Source: Limnoperna fortunei (Eukaryota > Mollusca > Bivalvia > Mytilida > Modiolidae). From it: 64,000 bases of DNA. Below the pieces are notes generated by a model. It made no database searches and was not told where the DNA came from. It saw only the letters and a program-made list of their open reading frames with translations. Positions within the stretch are counted from its first letter, which is position 1. Each line of letters opens with the position of its first letter. Both the position numbers and the translations under genes were made by a program. This document shows, piece by piece, positions 48,701 through 59,262 of this stretch. The stretch lies in contig OX104112.1 in the NCBI GenBank assembly GCA_944474755.1, positions 90,099,756-90,163,755 on the forward strand. The letters are read 5' to 3'.

Positions 48701-51700
48701 GTACTTCAGAGAATTAAACTACCACTAAAGACTGTCGCTATTATTCCTACTACTTATTGTACTTAAAATTATCGTTTTTTTTCAGTTTTATTTTTAATTA
48801 ACTTTTTCTTCCATCAATTTTTAAATCATAAAACAAAAAAACATTTTTTACCCCGTGTGTTAAAAATCTGTTAGCTTGTTTAAGATGTAATCCAGTTTTT
48901 CCATTTTAGAAAATTGATATCAAATTATGATGAAATTTTTAATTGGTACTATCAAAACTGTCAGTGTTGATAAGAGATAATGCTACAAAAAATAAAAAAC
49001 AACAACTAAAAGGGGTAAATAATGAAACGAACACATTTTACACTATCTGAAAGTATCTAATTATTTATCATCACTTAACACTTGTGCGAGCAGAAAATCT
49101 GTGGTCGTTCATTAAATTGAATGAAAATAAGAATTTTCTATCTAAGTGGCGTTACATATACAAGGAGGAATCTGGCGGGTAGTGGCATTATTTTGTATCT
49201 CAATATTATGTTTTTAAATTAGCGAAACATACAAACACAATTGTTACCTCAAATATACACAATGTTTAATTTATAACGTTGTAATGTAACTCAGTTGAAA
49301 AGTTGTTGAAGAAATGCGCCTTTTTTTACCCCAAGGAAGATCGATGCTGACATTACTTTGAAATCATTTCATTAGCTTTCTATTGTTATTTCTTCTTTAG
49401 CTGATGCAGACGTTGAGAAGATAATAACGGTGCAACTTGACGGAGAGGAATCAACGTTAAGCTTCATTGATCCAGAGGATGATGAGGTTTGATTCATTAG
49501 ACTGTCTTAAACGGGAATATTATATATATCTGCAACAAGTATTGGATCCATCACTTGGGAAATATGACGCATTTTCTCTTTTAGTTTTAAGATTATAAAG
49601 AGGAATTGATCAAATTAAAAACTATTTCCAATAAGTATTTTAAATCATCTGTAAAAATTTATATTACAATGGCTGACGGGTCTTAAAATAAAGGAAACTA
49701 TATTCTACGGTTCTGTTGGAACAAATAGACTTATCTACTCTGAAAGTAATCTCGGAGAAAATTTAATGTGTAAACTGTGTTTGTTTTGTACTACTATAAT
49801 ATTGTAGCATAAATTTACTCATCAGGTTAATAAATAAAGAGGCCAGTAAACAATTTCAACAAAGCAAAATATTTTATGATTTTTATTGCTGAATCCACAG
49901 TTGAAGTCACAAAAAAATTTTACCGGACAATTCTTATCTCCCTCACGGGTTGAGACAAAAAGTATACATAACATGTGAAGTGACGAGACAAGAAAATCTC
50001 TAATTAAACTGAACAGATATCTTGTCAACATACATATCTTTGCCACGCTGTCTCATTAGTGAGAAATCGACTTTTAATCATCAGTTATAGCTAGTATACC
50101 TTGACAATTGCATTAATCCATGCATTATCAAGGAGAATAAATACACAATAATACTGAATTAACATGAATTACTTTCAAATAATCAGAAAAAAAGATAATT
50201 TTAAATTTTTCATTTAGCCAATGTTATTTAAATAAGTCATTTAGTGTTATCTATTATTGATCGTGTTTTTTTTATAAATTAAATAAAACGTTCATGTCTA
50301 AATGATTCGTTTGTGATCTTGGAGATATGCATACAAGTTTTTTTCTCTCTGTTCTTTAATATTCACATGTATGCATTATCACAGAATTTTAATTGTATAT
50401 AAATGAACATTCTGTAGCTCAGAATAAAACATGCGTATTTTAAGTTGAATGAGGTTGAACCACATTTTCACCCATATTGTGCTGTAGTGAACCTCGAGTC
50501 CGCAACCTGTGTGTATAGACAAGCAGGAGAATCTGATTTTATAAAGCAGGAAAAATTAATAACAGTCATGCTTTACAGACCAAAAAGACAAACAATTTTA
50601 CCACCGAACCTGTCAACACATCTTATAAACTTTTACAAACTAAATCAAATATATTTATTCAATCGCTTTGAACTACTGCAGCAATACTTTCCACAAATCC
50701 AACTTTAGTTTTGTGGTTGTCATCTACTTAAATTCAACGAATTTCTGCATGTTTTATTATGATTGAGTTAAATTTTTCTTAAAGTCTCACTATATTCAGT
50801 GTGAACACAAGTTGAAAAAAAATCAACGTAAACAAGGGTGGCGCAATGGGAACAAAATGTTGACTGAAAAGTAGGGGTTCGGGCTGAGAATTTAGCATTT
50901 TGTAGCGGCTACAATGAGCTTACACTTTCGTATTTTAGCATGAACATCTACCACTGAGAGGGCTTCCTTTATCCGAGTACCGGGACGCGCTTGGCATCTT
51001 TTTGGGTCGAGTGCTGGGACTTCTCTTTTTATAGCCACCGTGATTTATTATAAAAAGTGTAGACACACTATGTTAATTACAAATACATACATTTTGATTG
51101 CTGCTCACTGTTTTAATCACAATCTTTAATATAATAATGTTTAATAAACAGGCCGACTAAACACAAATATCTTGCCAGACCCCTACAGGCTACATTCCCA
51201 ATAAAGAACACCAAAGGACAAACATACTAATGTGTTTTCACGATTGAATGGAGAGAATATAAAGTACTTTTTTTCTTTTAACAGCACCACCAATGTTAAA
51301 CAAATATCTTTATTCATGTAACCGTTTGTTTCAAACAATTATCAAGGGCATTAGACTGAAAACACGAATTTTTATAATTTAGAATTAAGTAGACATTAAG
51401 AAAATGAAAACTTATATGATTTCATGTGGATGGTATAGCTTGTTGTGTGTGGTAAATGTCAGGATTTAAGTGTTTATCTCTTATTCGGAATTTACTGTTA
51501 AATATCAATCTAATCAGACCAAAATAGTATTACACGGTAAAGCCCAATAACAAACAAAGCATTCAAACTATTTAGTGGTTAATTCTAGCAGATGGCTTTC
51601 AATATTACGTTCTTAACACGTACTTCAACAAACATCAGTTATTTTCAAACTGTTAAGCAAACAATATATGGTTGGGTTATGCTTAGCTACGAAGAAATCC

Positions 51701-54700
51701 TATTGATTCAACCATTCACATAATGTGCTGGTTAGAATTATATTGATAAAACAAATTGGCTGCTGGGAAATCCCATATTTGTGTATAACTTCTAACCGTC
51801 TTGTACCGTCAAAGATAAACTAACAATTATCATGTGTATCAGAGACATAAACAGAAATAATTATTTCTGTAATATGATTCTTTCTGGACAACCACTAATC
51901 CAATCATCCACTAACACATATAAAAAACTGATAAGAAATTATCTAGACAATAATAGTCGATAAGACTGATATAATCTTTAAAATAACCGCGATGAAGGTA
52001 GAGATCATTATGTGTTTAATAAACATCTTGACATTTATGTTCGTTAGCAAAGTTATATAATAAAAATCTTTTCGAAAACATGTGTTTGTTCCTTGCAAAT
52101 ATGGAGTCGTTTCCTTTTGGTTTCTCCCTATTGGGCATTATGTTTGAACAATCTAACAATATAATTGTATTTAACATCTTATTCTTTAACTGAAGTTATA
52201 TGCGATCTTTGAATTGTAAAACAATCCATATCTCCATATTAAAAGCTGACCCACATCCAACTAAAATCGTATGTTCAAACACGCATAAATATATATAGAT
52301 TTGAACGATTGCTTTCTGAAATAAACAAATCTTTTTAAATAAATGTATAGATATACATATTTCTTCATAATTTTTCTCTCAATTGTGTATAATTGCAGGT
52401 AGACCTGGATGAAACAAAAGTAGACGCGTATATTGTTGTATTTTCTTCGAATGACAGAAATTCCTTCGATGTTGCTGTAGACACATTACATGAACTGCGG
52501 GAGGAACTAGGCACAGATAAAGCAATCATTCTGGTAGCAAACAAAATTGACTTGGTGCGAAAGCGGAAGATTGATATAGAAGGTATTGTAAAGAAATTAC
52601 AAGTTGAAAACAACAATTCACTTAAATATCAAGATGAACTTAACGTCATTTAGATATCATGTAATTTTAATCACACGATTTTGTGCGTCAAATAAATGCT
52701 CAAAAAGTATTCATTTCAGTAACAAAGAGGCTTGTTATTTTTTGAATTATTCATTTTAACGCTGGTCCGTAACTAATAGTAAACTGATGTCCTGTTTCTT
52801 TATGAAGGAAAATAAACTAGTTAACTATCTTGAAAAAAATTAGCTTCCAATGTAAGAAATTTTATAAATGAAATAAAATCCGTCTGGAATAAAAGCGTTT
52901 AGAACCAACTTTAAAAGGTGAAAATAAAACGTGATTAACATAGAATACAGTTGCTAACATAGATTTACTGGAATAAAACACAGGTGTTTAACAGTTGGTC
53001 GTGAATATCTTCAATGGTGTTTACTCATTGTCTTTGTCAGTTACTTAAATTTTAGTTAAGTTTAACAATCTTACAACCATGACAATTGTCGCATGCAAAA
53101 ATATACTATAAGGACTAAAATCGTGTTATTTCTGCACAATAGATATACAGACCAAATGATTTTATACTCGTAAACACTATTTTAACAAGGTCTATTGCGT
53201 TTTGCACTGTCAATCCGAGAAAGGTCTGACATGTAGGAAGACACAAGAGAATGAAGTAATTGCTTTTAAAACACATCCTTTAAAAGTACATGTATAAACA
53301 AATTCATAGTAATGTGTACCTTTATACAGAAACGACGTTATATTATGTCGACATCTCGTGTTGCTTTCTTTTCTCAATTATATCGAAAACTCGCTTTACG
53401 TTTATATGAATTAATGAGTTTCTAGTTTCTTACAGCACAATGTTAATTCAAATTATGTTCTGTAGATGTGATCGTCTTCGTGTTCGTGTTATTTGCGCTG
53501 TAAAATTTGTTTATTGCCAATGGTTCATATAATCTATTATTCCGTATCTTCTTTAACGAGGAACATTAATCTCTTGGTGTTCGATATATCGACAATTAAT
53601 TTGCAGTGCTATCACTCTGTTCGCTTGTTGACTTTCATTTTCCTTGACCCAGGCAACCCACCTCAATTATTTGTTCGATAGGAAATTAAATTTTTAAAAC
53701 AAATTTATCATTGATTTGGATGCAGGTGCACTATTTCTTGTGTTTGCAGTCAAAGAAAATAACAAAAAAACCATTGTAGTCGACTTCTACCTATATGAAA
53801 AGGGAGTGTTGTATATTGAAATAATGACAAAAATACAATGATTTAATTGAACTTTCATTAGAATTATTGATTATCTTAAATTGGAAACAAGATTTAAAAA
53901 AAAACGTTACATGCGTCACGCCAAATGTATACATGTATTGGTAGAAATTTGAACGTATGATTTAACCACAAGTTAGACGATTCCAGTAGTAAAGTGTAAT
54001 TTATTGACACAACTCATTTTATTGAAAGCCTTTTCAATGAACACTCGTGTACTCAAGTTTCGTAACTTCGAAGTAACATTTAAAACTGTGCGATTCAGCC
54101 ATATATATCTGGAAAACAGATCCACTTTTGCAGAAAACTTCTCAAAATAGAAAAACCTTAAGGTGGTTTTCTCGTGTCCAGATGCATTTTTTGTGCGTGG
54201 GATACATGGATGCGTGTATTTTATGACTGTAATCGGTTTAACCCTACCAAATAATGTGTTGTGACTGTTTCAAGGCAGAAATTGATTCCTTAGTATGTGT
54301 TCTTTCTGTTGTTATTCGTTAATGTTGTCTTTTGTGTTATTGAATAAATGTTGAGGTTTGTGTTTAGTTTATTAGATGAATGTTGCAATATACTCTTTTT
54401 ACCAATTTAAAGTCACAAAATCAGAAATATAATATGTTACAAATGCAAAAATTTTCGTTACACAACGTTTAAAATTCCAATCATTAACTTATTTTTTGGA
54501 TTTCTGCGCATGATGGTCAGACCAAATCACCAGGATGTCAAGTATAATGCTTGTATTACACGATTGATCTGAAACACCATTAATACATATAATACGCATT
54601 CTCTCATGGGAAGCAATCGGTATCAGACCCATTTTATCTGTGATAATGTTCGCGAAAAGATATCTCTAATTGACATATAGCTTTATAATTTATAATTCGT

Positions 54701-56509
54701 TTTTACAATTAGTTTTTGTCTTTCCGGGGTACTATCAATGTCGATCAACATTTTACTACATGCAAATTTCATTTCCATAATGCATACACTGTGAGAAATA
54801 TTACAATCTGTCAGCACCGAAAGGAATAGAATATTTTACAATATAAATAATGTATTTATTATTTGGTAGACAATCACCAGTTTTTTTATAACAATTAAAT
54901 ATGTGAGTGATCATTGCTTAACGGAAAACGACAAGATTGTTATATTTTATACTATATATATGTTTAAAATACACATCAACTAACGTAGATATTTCAAAAT
55001 ATCGGGTAAAGTAGTTGTCTCAGATATCCGCCGAATCCTGTTCAAAATTTTGTCTACAATGAATGAAATATGTATATTTCCTCGTTATGTCCAGGTATTA
55101 ACCTGTTGATTGTAATTTCGTGACAATTTCTAACTGTAGACCGTTTCATATTGATATTTAACTTTTAAACAAAGCTTTAATGCACATTATGGGACGACTT
55201 ACATCAACAAATGTGTTTCATCACTAATAAACTGATTGCTTTCTCGATGGATAATGACAGTTTGGGTACTTCTGTTGAAGATTCTTAATTTAAAATTTCA
55301 TGAAAATATTCACGTTAGTCAATAATGAAAGAGATTAGCACATTTGCCTTGTCCTAAATTAAATTAAACATTTGCACAATTCATTTGATTCATATTATGA
55401 AGTTTTATTTAAAATGATTCTGATTCAAATGTGTTTCACTATCAATATGATGTCTCAAGGATAATTTAAACACCCTCTGTTTATTATGTGGAATTTGAAT
55501 TTGGATTTTAAGCAACAAGAAAATCTTGTTAGCCTAAAGTCCATGTTTGCATAAAATGTAACATAAGGCTTTTGTCAGACTGTATAAAATATACATCAAA
55601 ACGATATGTAATTCAGACAGATTTTGCTAGAATAATGTCATACGTTACTGCAACACATTTATAAACTTTAAGCATTAATCAATATTTTTAATTTACAAGA
55701 AAATTTCATGACCTTTGAGTACTTTTACACAAATATACAATAGATGGTAATAAATATGGTAATTTTTTAACAATCATTTCTTATTTTTTCATAATGTATA
55801 CCATATTATTACGAAAATCCAATAGAAAAAAATTATTTCACGATAACACGTCTATATTTTATACAATGCCTCTCTTGTTTAAATGTCACAAATCGTCCTT
55901 GACTTTTGCTAAGTAATTTTACATTTTCCAAGATCTTACGTTGTGCACAAAGGTTCGTCTGTTTTCGTAATGTTCTATGGCATTCGGACAAACGTCGAGG
56001 CTTTTCCAACCTAAACCGCAAACGACATTTCCCTTCTAATTTAGGTCAAAATTAACTATAGAAAATTGCTCTATGAAAACGAAAGCAATGCTGCATTTCA
56101 AAACGCTAATTAACTGTATACTATGATAGTAAAATAAAGTGCTATAAGAACTATTTAAAGTAACTAGAATATTGTCAACATCTGTATGACATTACTACGT
56201 ACTCATGTTGAAAATAACTGTTTTTGTAATTTTTTTTCAGAAGCTAGATCCACAGCTCTAAAGTATGACTGTAAATACGCTGAGACATCAGCGGCGCTTA
56301 ATCATCATGTAGATGAACTTTTGGTTGGTATACTTAGTCAGATAAGACTAAAACAAAATCCGGAACTGGCACAAGAAACTGAAGACGCTCATCACAAGAA
56401 GCACAAAGAAAGGAAAGGATCGTTTAAAGTGGCCAAAGGACTTTTAAATAAGCTTTTCCGTAAGAGTAGCAAAAAAGATAAATCCTGTGAAAATTTGTAC
56501 GAACTATAG
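30262..56509 (+). CDS. RGK-family small GTPase (Rad/Gem/Rem-like), 4 coding exons
   Basis: Join 30262-30796, 49401-49486, 52399-52582, 56241-56509: 1,074 nt, 357 residues. The four exons together show a long charged N-terminal extension, a Ras-like G domain (about residues 146-300) and a basic C-terminal tail. G1 is GPAGVGKT (152-159), G4 is NKID (255-258) and G5 is ETSAAL (283-288). The DxxGQ of ordinary Ras proteins is replaced by DPEDDE (202-207), the hallmark divergence of RGK proteins. RRNSMP (47-52) resembles the N-terminal 14-3-3 site of the family. The tail has a basic amphipathic stretch (KVAKGLLNKLFRK) and ends KSCENLYEL, the counterpart of the vertebrate KSCHDLSVL, with no CAAX box. 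Known RGK proteins bind voltage-gated calcium-channel beta subunits and lower channel activity, and also affect the cytoskeleton. The same role here is inference. Start choice: A at -3, G at +4, and an in-frame TGA at 30244-30246. Which RGK paralogue it matches cannot be decided by eye. Confidence 0.9.
30797..32432 (+). other. Intron 1, first part
   Basis: No repeat or gene is recognised in this part of the intron. The 69-codon frame at 31457 has no domain. Confidence 0.5.
32444..32709 (-). mobile_element. Full-length tRNA-derived SINE with 11-bp target duplication
   Basis: The minus-strand element has an A box (TGGCCGAGTGG, complement of 32689-32699), a B box (GGGTTCGATTC, complement of 32626-32636), the middle CCGGGTACTCTGGCTTCC, a conserved 3' part (ATATAGCTGAAAAATTGCTG then gcgttaaac) and a (CAAA)n tail at 32444-32460. 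The target duplication TCCTGAAATGT lies at 32433-32443 and 32710-32720. This is the best-preserved copy in the window and serves as the family reference. It is antisense to the GTPase gene in intron 1. The 147-codon frame over it is a shadow. Confidence 0.92.
32812..33096 (+). repeat. 37-bp tandem repeat, about 8 diverged copies
   Basis: The unit is roughly CGCTTACGTAGTCTTTAACA then tgttctttaacaacaat, and it carries a TACGTA palindrome. Copies vary by substitutions and small indels. It lies in intron 1, about 100 bp past the SINE. Confidence 0.88.
33097..34450 (+). other. Intron 1, non-coding
   Basis: No gene. Two diverged segments near 33205 and 33325 (attgatt..cacaaggga then ttgacat) look like an old duplication. 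Confidence 0.4.
34451..37420 (-). mobile_element. 5'-truncated LINE, antisense in intron 1
   Basis: The element runs on the minus strand from about 37420 to a (TTTA)n tract at 34451-34473. Its 3' UTR carries a 5-bp stem, AACCC-TGAC-GGGTT (34484-34497), just before the tail. The 5' end begins inside the endonuclease domain: upstream of the first ATG the frame is open and encodes FFQVLDPTYLSDHAQI, including the SDH motif of apurinic-type endonucleases. A 6-bp GATATA occurs at 34445-34450 and 37421-37426 and may be the target duplication, though that is weak in AT-rich DNA. Confidence 0.85.
34616..37222 (-). CDS. LINE ORF2 fragment: reverse transcriptase, 868 codons intact
   Basis: A long, unbroken frame encodes a non-LTR retrotransposon polyprotein without its endonuclease N-terminus. 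Visible parts: a Lys-rich linker (about 48-60), RT block KIGKSAGPDQIANEII (211-226), NNYRGISLQNC (272-282), QFGFRKNHRTTDS (307-319), palm A motif CFVDFRKAFDTV (341-352), GVKQGDSLSPTLF (400-412), catalytic FADD (442-445) and a terminal Cys-His cluster C796-x2-C799-x7-H807-x4-C812. The frame is in fact open further upstream, to about 37417, without an ATG. The catalytic aspartates are intact, so inactivity comes from 5' truncation rather than decay, and the insertion is probably recent. Its family clade is not determined. It lies opposite to the host gene. Confidence 0.9.
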   Translation of the reverse strand: MEDKNIRDGILNYESTLFEKNISGIEKAESQLNKIFKTLTLHSCKVIKPKPKKKTKKKKPWEDQELTDLKKTIVSIAKILRKQPYNLALRQNFLKHSKQCKKLIKKKRKLFIDNLFDKLTKLRDSDPKQYWRILKSLKYEDTNKSIELQAGFPEIVEHFKQQGQPLNYDKEFKQTVEDEVFSTELDDISYNEITDKPFTISEINKCIKKLKIGKSAGPDQIANEIIKYSGVVTCKAITKLFNLILDSGKYPSNWRKSFIILIHKSGDKLDINNYRGISLQNCIAKLLSAVVNSRIVNFYEEKFVMQQFGFRKNHRTTDSIFILKSLMLKYLTKNKSKIYSCFVDFRKAFDTVWHGGLLYKLKKEKVGKKLFEVIKDMYDKCESSIKIENQHSEFFEVNTGVKQGDSLSPTLFNCFINDIHSIFDKTCDPVHLNEFSINSLSFADDLIIFSESQRGLQIALNKLENYCHKWQLTVNTTKTKVMICHGGNNICQSNFLYQNSPLTEVQEYTFLGNTIDRKGRFKRSIQELTKKGLKAFFSLKKYMCNFQHVPVDLSCKLFDSLIRPIILYNSEIWYMEEYFPIYKAKHRARTNGTRCDTLSLTDRSSMEKLHHKFCKSVLGIKKTSSNIAAKSELGRLPLDSFIKTQVLLYYTRINCNEINPLVKDALLVNKTLSQEGIYSWYTFANEVLDEFDLNEDELKEENNPFNLIKNSIKKSVKLTVKQQHDKIIIEKLKKIDENSKLFIYSKIKNEIKMEDYLTNLKNFNSRKVLTKFRISDHNLEIEVGRYKKVPREQRICKICKTLDDEKHFFFACKTSNEIRNIFLHKIDICYPNFNQLSSIERLKIVLDPIPDILPSVVDYIKQSIELRK
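37421..43151 (+). other. Intron 1, mostly featureless
   Basis: No repeat with clear edges is recognised. A GC-richer block at about 40090-40560 has open frames on both strands (minus 77 and 62 codons; plus about 70 codons ending near 40553) but no domain I recognise. The 96-codon minus frame at 41872-42162 is likewise unassigned. Confidence 0.35.
43152..43284 (+). other. Exon-like island in intron 1 (possible poison exon)
   Basis: A 133-bp GC-richer island is flanked by an AG (43150-43151) and a GTAAAT donor-like site (43285). From the phase left by exon 1 it reads open through VVSKSESHQDTGKT to HIDEYEE. Being 133 nt long, it breaks the frame: joined to exon 2 it gives GAC then TGA. The constitutive protein makes sense without it. 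The pyrimidine tract before the AG is weak. Alternative: remnant of an unknown repeat or gene. Confidence 0.25.
43583..43810 (-). repeat. Dispersed repeat, minus-strand copy
   Basis: Its reverse complement shares atgcctcttttgtt, then ACAAATCGTCCTTGACTTTTGCT, then ttttacat, acgtctgctttcgt, gttc..tgg.attcgga and aacgacat with 55850-56040. This makes two diverged copies in opposite orientation inside introns 1 and 3. Class unknown. Confidence 0.6.
43811..49400 (+). other. Intron 1, last part
   Basis: AT-rich. No gene or well-defined element is recognised. Short frames such as 44772-45008 and 47263-47517 lack domains. The intron ends in a normal acceptor before exon 2. Confidence 0.4.
49401..49486 (+). 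CDS. Exon 2 of the RGK GTPase
   Basis: It is 86 nt with acceptor tcttctttag. It completes an ACT codon (Thr) and then encodes DADVEKIITVQLDGEESTLS then FIDPEDDE. These are beta-2 and beta-3 up to the degenerate G3. The donor GTTTGA is weak. It ends on a codon boundary. Confidence 0.9.
49487..52398 (+). other. Intron 2 (2.9 kb)
   Basis: Non-coding apart from the dispersed repeat at 50791-51035. The 87-codon frame at 50445-50708 has no domain. Confidence 0.6.
50791..51035 (+). mobile_element. Diverged copy of the 18.5/20.3-kb dispersed element
   Basis: It shares with 58690-59015 the order tatattcag, cacaagtt, aaatcaacg, ggtg.cgcaatggga, aacaaaatgttgactg, agtaggg, tacaatgagcttac, gggcttcc..atccg and accgggacgcgctgg. 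Confidence 0.55.
52399..52582 (+). CDS. Exon 3 of the RGK GTPase
   Basis: It is 184 nt with acceptor ataattgcag. It encodes VDLDETKVDAYIVVFSSNDR, the alpha-3 helix (VAVDTLHELREEL), beta-5 IILVANKIDL with G4, and KRKIDIE. The donor AG|GTATTG follows. The frame stays open into the intron to 52653, but the phase-1 join to exon 4 restores E-ARS. Confidence 0.92.
52583..56240 (+). other. Intron 3 (3.7 kb)
   Basis: Non-coding. The only repeat noticed is the dispersed copy at 55850-56040, about 200 bp before exon 4. The 62-codon frame at 53493 and the minus frame at 55833 are shadows. Confidence 0.6.
55850..56040 (+). repeat. Dispersed repeat, plus-strand copy
   Basis: Counterpart of the minus-strand copy at 43583-43810, with shared core ACAAATCGTCCTTGACTTTT then gct. 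Confidence 0.6.
56241..56509 (+). CDS. Exon 4 of the RGK GTPase (3' terminal)
   Basis: It is 269 nt including the TAG at 56507-56509. The acceptor has a strong pyrimidine tract (ttttttttcag). It encodes KYDCKYAETSAALNHHVDEL (G5 and alpha-5), QIRLKQNPE, a Lys/His-rich linker, a possible second 14-3-3-like site (ERKGSF, lacking the Pro), a basic amphipathic segment and the terminal KSCENLYEL. Confidence 0.93.
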
Positions 56510-56540
56510 ACGTTGTATTCCGTTCCATCTGTCTTTATCT

Positions 56541-56806
56541 ATTAAAAGCATACACATTATTTACAAAACGTTGAGCATAACAATATTCGTGCTTAAATTT
56601 AATGTGTTTAACGTGTGCTTAATATGTACACATTATATAATGGTTTTTAAAAAGATGACAACCATTTTACCTAGATCATATTCTGTAACACTTGCCTAGA
56701 TAAACGATTTTCTTAAGGACTCAATCTTGTATTTCGATATTTAGAGCAATACTTTAAGAAATTTAATCATAAGACATTAAATTAGGTCAACAACAATCTA
56801 AATAAA
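56541..56806 (+). promoter_or_regulatory. Candidate polyadenylation signals
   Basis: ATTAAA at 56541-56546 and AATAAA at 56801-56806, about 35 and 295 bp after the stop codon. Either could end the transcript. In AT-rich DNA both may be chance matches. Confidence 0.35.
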
Positions 56807-56809
56807 ATT

Positions 56810-58689
56810 TTTCACTTACTCCCCGTTTTCATAATGTCGATTTGTAGAAAAACTAACGTATTCTCGTTCAGATTCAGGTCATTAGTTATTGGTATATTTT
56901 AACTTCATGTACGTCAAATGTAGATCAAGCATTTCAAGTATATTCGCTCCTTTTCTGATTAAAACTTTACTGAAACTCATCATATCATGGGATGTCTAAA
57001 TTTATATTTCACTTCTTAAGAAACATAGCATTTCCTTGTGTTCCAAAATCGCCAAAATGAAAATTAATAGTATAAAAATTGAAATTATCTTCTCGCGTAA
57101 GCACTAACTAACGGCTAGTCCGTCTCAGGGTTTTCTCGTTGACAACCTTCATCTTTACTGTAATGTTTTTGACTATGAAATTTTATTTTGGAATGATTTT
57201 CACAAGTTTTACTCGATACAATTTACACATCACCATTTTCATTTAAGTTTCATCAGGAGTTGACAACTAATGATGGTCACAAACAGATAATATGAATTAT
57301 TACTAAATAATGTCATTTCCATAGCTAATTATATGTGTCATTTAAATATTGTTTCATACATCTACCTGGTTTGCGTTAACTAAACCTACTTACAAATGCT
57401 GCGTATCGAAAGGTTTTCTGCAGCTCGATTTCCAGTATATATTTTTGTAAATCGACGTCATGTTTGTGTCTAAATACATAATTTATCTTCGATTGTATAC
57501 ATCATTTGAGGCAATAATGAAAGGTCTTTCGTTTATAATGCTTATTTTCTTATGTGATACGTTGTCTTTTGGACAATAAGATTTTTTTTAAATGAAAATA
57601 TGGAAATATGGATCTCATAATTTGTGCTAGACTTTTTATAATTGAAAGGCATGGTATGCATTAAAGTGTGATATTGGTACTCTTTACTACATAATGCTTG
57701 GTTTCAAAATTATCAGCAAACATATATTTTTACATATATAGTATAGCAAGCAATTAGATTGTCTAAAGTGACAAGTTGTTTTGTAGCATTGTTTTGATGT
57801 TTCTATCTACAAACAATAACAAGGCTTTTAGATGTGATATAAACAAGCAATACAATTACAGCATAAAAGATAATGTTGTTGTTTTGTGTTATCATTTCCA
57901 TTTTAATTCAAGAACAGAATGTACGCATATAGGGAGTTTAATGCAAGTGTGACGTTTTATCATGTTTCCTTAAATATCTTCTTTGTATTATGTATCCAAT
58001 GAATATTCATAAAGAAAAAATATAATGAGAACAATAAAATGTGTCAAAATAAAAAATATATTTGTAAGATATTTTCCAGCAAAATATGTTGGATTTATAA
58101 TGTTAAATAAATAGCAACTGAGTGATTTATTAATGTAGGATAAAATGAGATACTTGCAACATATGTAATATGGGGACATCAAAGAGAGCTGAACAATTAT
58201 GTAATATAAATAATAAATGATTAAATTCGAGTTCATTCTTGTTCCAGGTTGTTGTTGAGGTTTAGTGCCTTAATTTTCTGTGTACGATGATTACTGTCCA
58301 TTCGCAGACTGGTTTAACAAACAAACGATAGGATTGAGAATACCAAAAAATAATGCCTTGTGTACAATTTTAAACTGGAATCAGGGAGGTTGAATCAATC
58401 AGTCTTATTGTCTCTCTGTTGATCACAAGACATTACACGTTAACCAAGGGCTCCTGTATTGGCGAAAGATATTTCCACCAACTGTTTGAAAATATTAAAA
58501 ATAAAAGCGATGAAAGTTGAAAGAAATTATCAAAGTACACATAATGTATCAGTCTCAAAGTGTTACATTATCTTTAGAATTGGATACTAAGTGTTTATCA
58601 AGAATTTTGTGACTCTTCATATATATTCATTTGAAAATTCATCTAGGAGACTGTAAATCAAATACTTATCACATTTATTGATTGATTAA
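56810..58689. other. Non-coding stretch downstream of the GTPase gene
   Basis: No gene or bounded repeat is recognised. The 82-codon minus frame at 57988-58236 is an AT-rich hydrophobic chance frame. Confidence 0.4.
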
Positions 58690-59015
58690 TGTTTGCTTTT
58701 CGTCCAACATTTCAGCTATATTCAGGACGAGAACAAGTTAACTAACAAAAAATCGACGGAAAAGGGGTGAGATGGGACTTAAGGAACAAATGTTGACTGC
58801 CACTGGCAAAATACTGAGTATTGAGTAGGGACAGAGATATTAGACCTCTATAGCAATGAGCCTACTCTTGTTCAAAATCTGCATTCTAACGTTACTATCT
58901 ATGGTCTGAAGCCAAGCTGTACGTATTATGGTCTGACCACCCCCAATGAGACGGTCTCCCATATCCGCAAACCGGGGACGCGCTGGACTGCTCTGTAGGT
59001 CAAACACTGAAACCC
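58690..59015 (+). mobile_element. Dispersed element copy (18.5/20.3-kb family)
   Basis: It starts with tgattaatgtttgcttttcg / tccaacatttcagctata, then ttcaggacgagaacaag, TGTTGACTGCCACTGGCAAA, agtattgagtagggacag, caatgagcctac, and ends acggtctcccatatccg..ccggggacgcgctgg. The central TGACTGCCACTGG / gtattg.agt order matches 20130-20180. Confidence 0.65.
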
Positions 59016-59064
59016 TCCCAGTATGTTTCCAGCAAATTTAAGAAGTTGTTTTCCAAAAAAAATG

Positions 59065-59262
59065 ATGGGGCATAGATGGTCGAGTGGTTAAGGTTATACA
59101 TCTACTATTAATCATGTGGTCTGTCAACTGAGATTGCGGGTTCGAGTCTTTCCTACCAAAGGTAGGTGGTTTTCTCCGGGTAATCCGGCTTCTTCCACCA
59201 GTAAAACTGGACGCCATGATATAGCTGAAAAATTGCTGCAAGTGGCGTTAAAAACATTTTTA
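59065..59262 (+). mobile_element. tRNA-derived SINE, plus strand
   Basis: A box TGGTCGAGTGG (59077-59087), B box GGGTTCGAGTC (59138-59148), middle CCGGGTAATCCGGCTTC (59176 on), 3' part CATGATATAGCTGAAAAATT / gctgcaagtggcgtt and an A-rich end. Relative to 32444-32709 it lacks the segment between the B box and the middle (the region matching gtgtac..gactccaatcttaattg). Confidence 0.85.

Noticed and set aside
52583..52653. Extension of GTPase exon 3 to the stop at 52653
   Set aside because: The residues after IDIE do not fit the family; the GTATTG donor joins in phase to exon 4 with G5 ETSAAL.
55833..56021. 62-codon minus frame near exon 4
   Set aside because: It lies in a dispersed repeat shared with 43583-43810.
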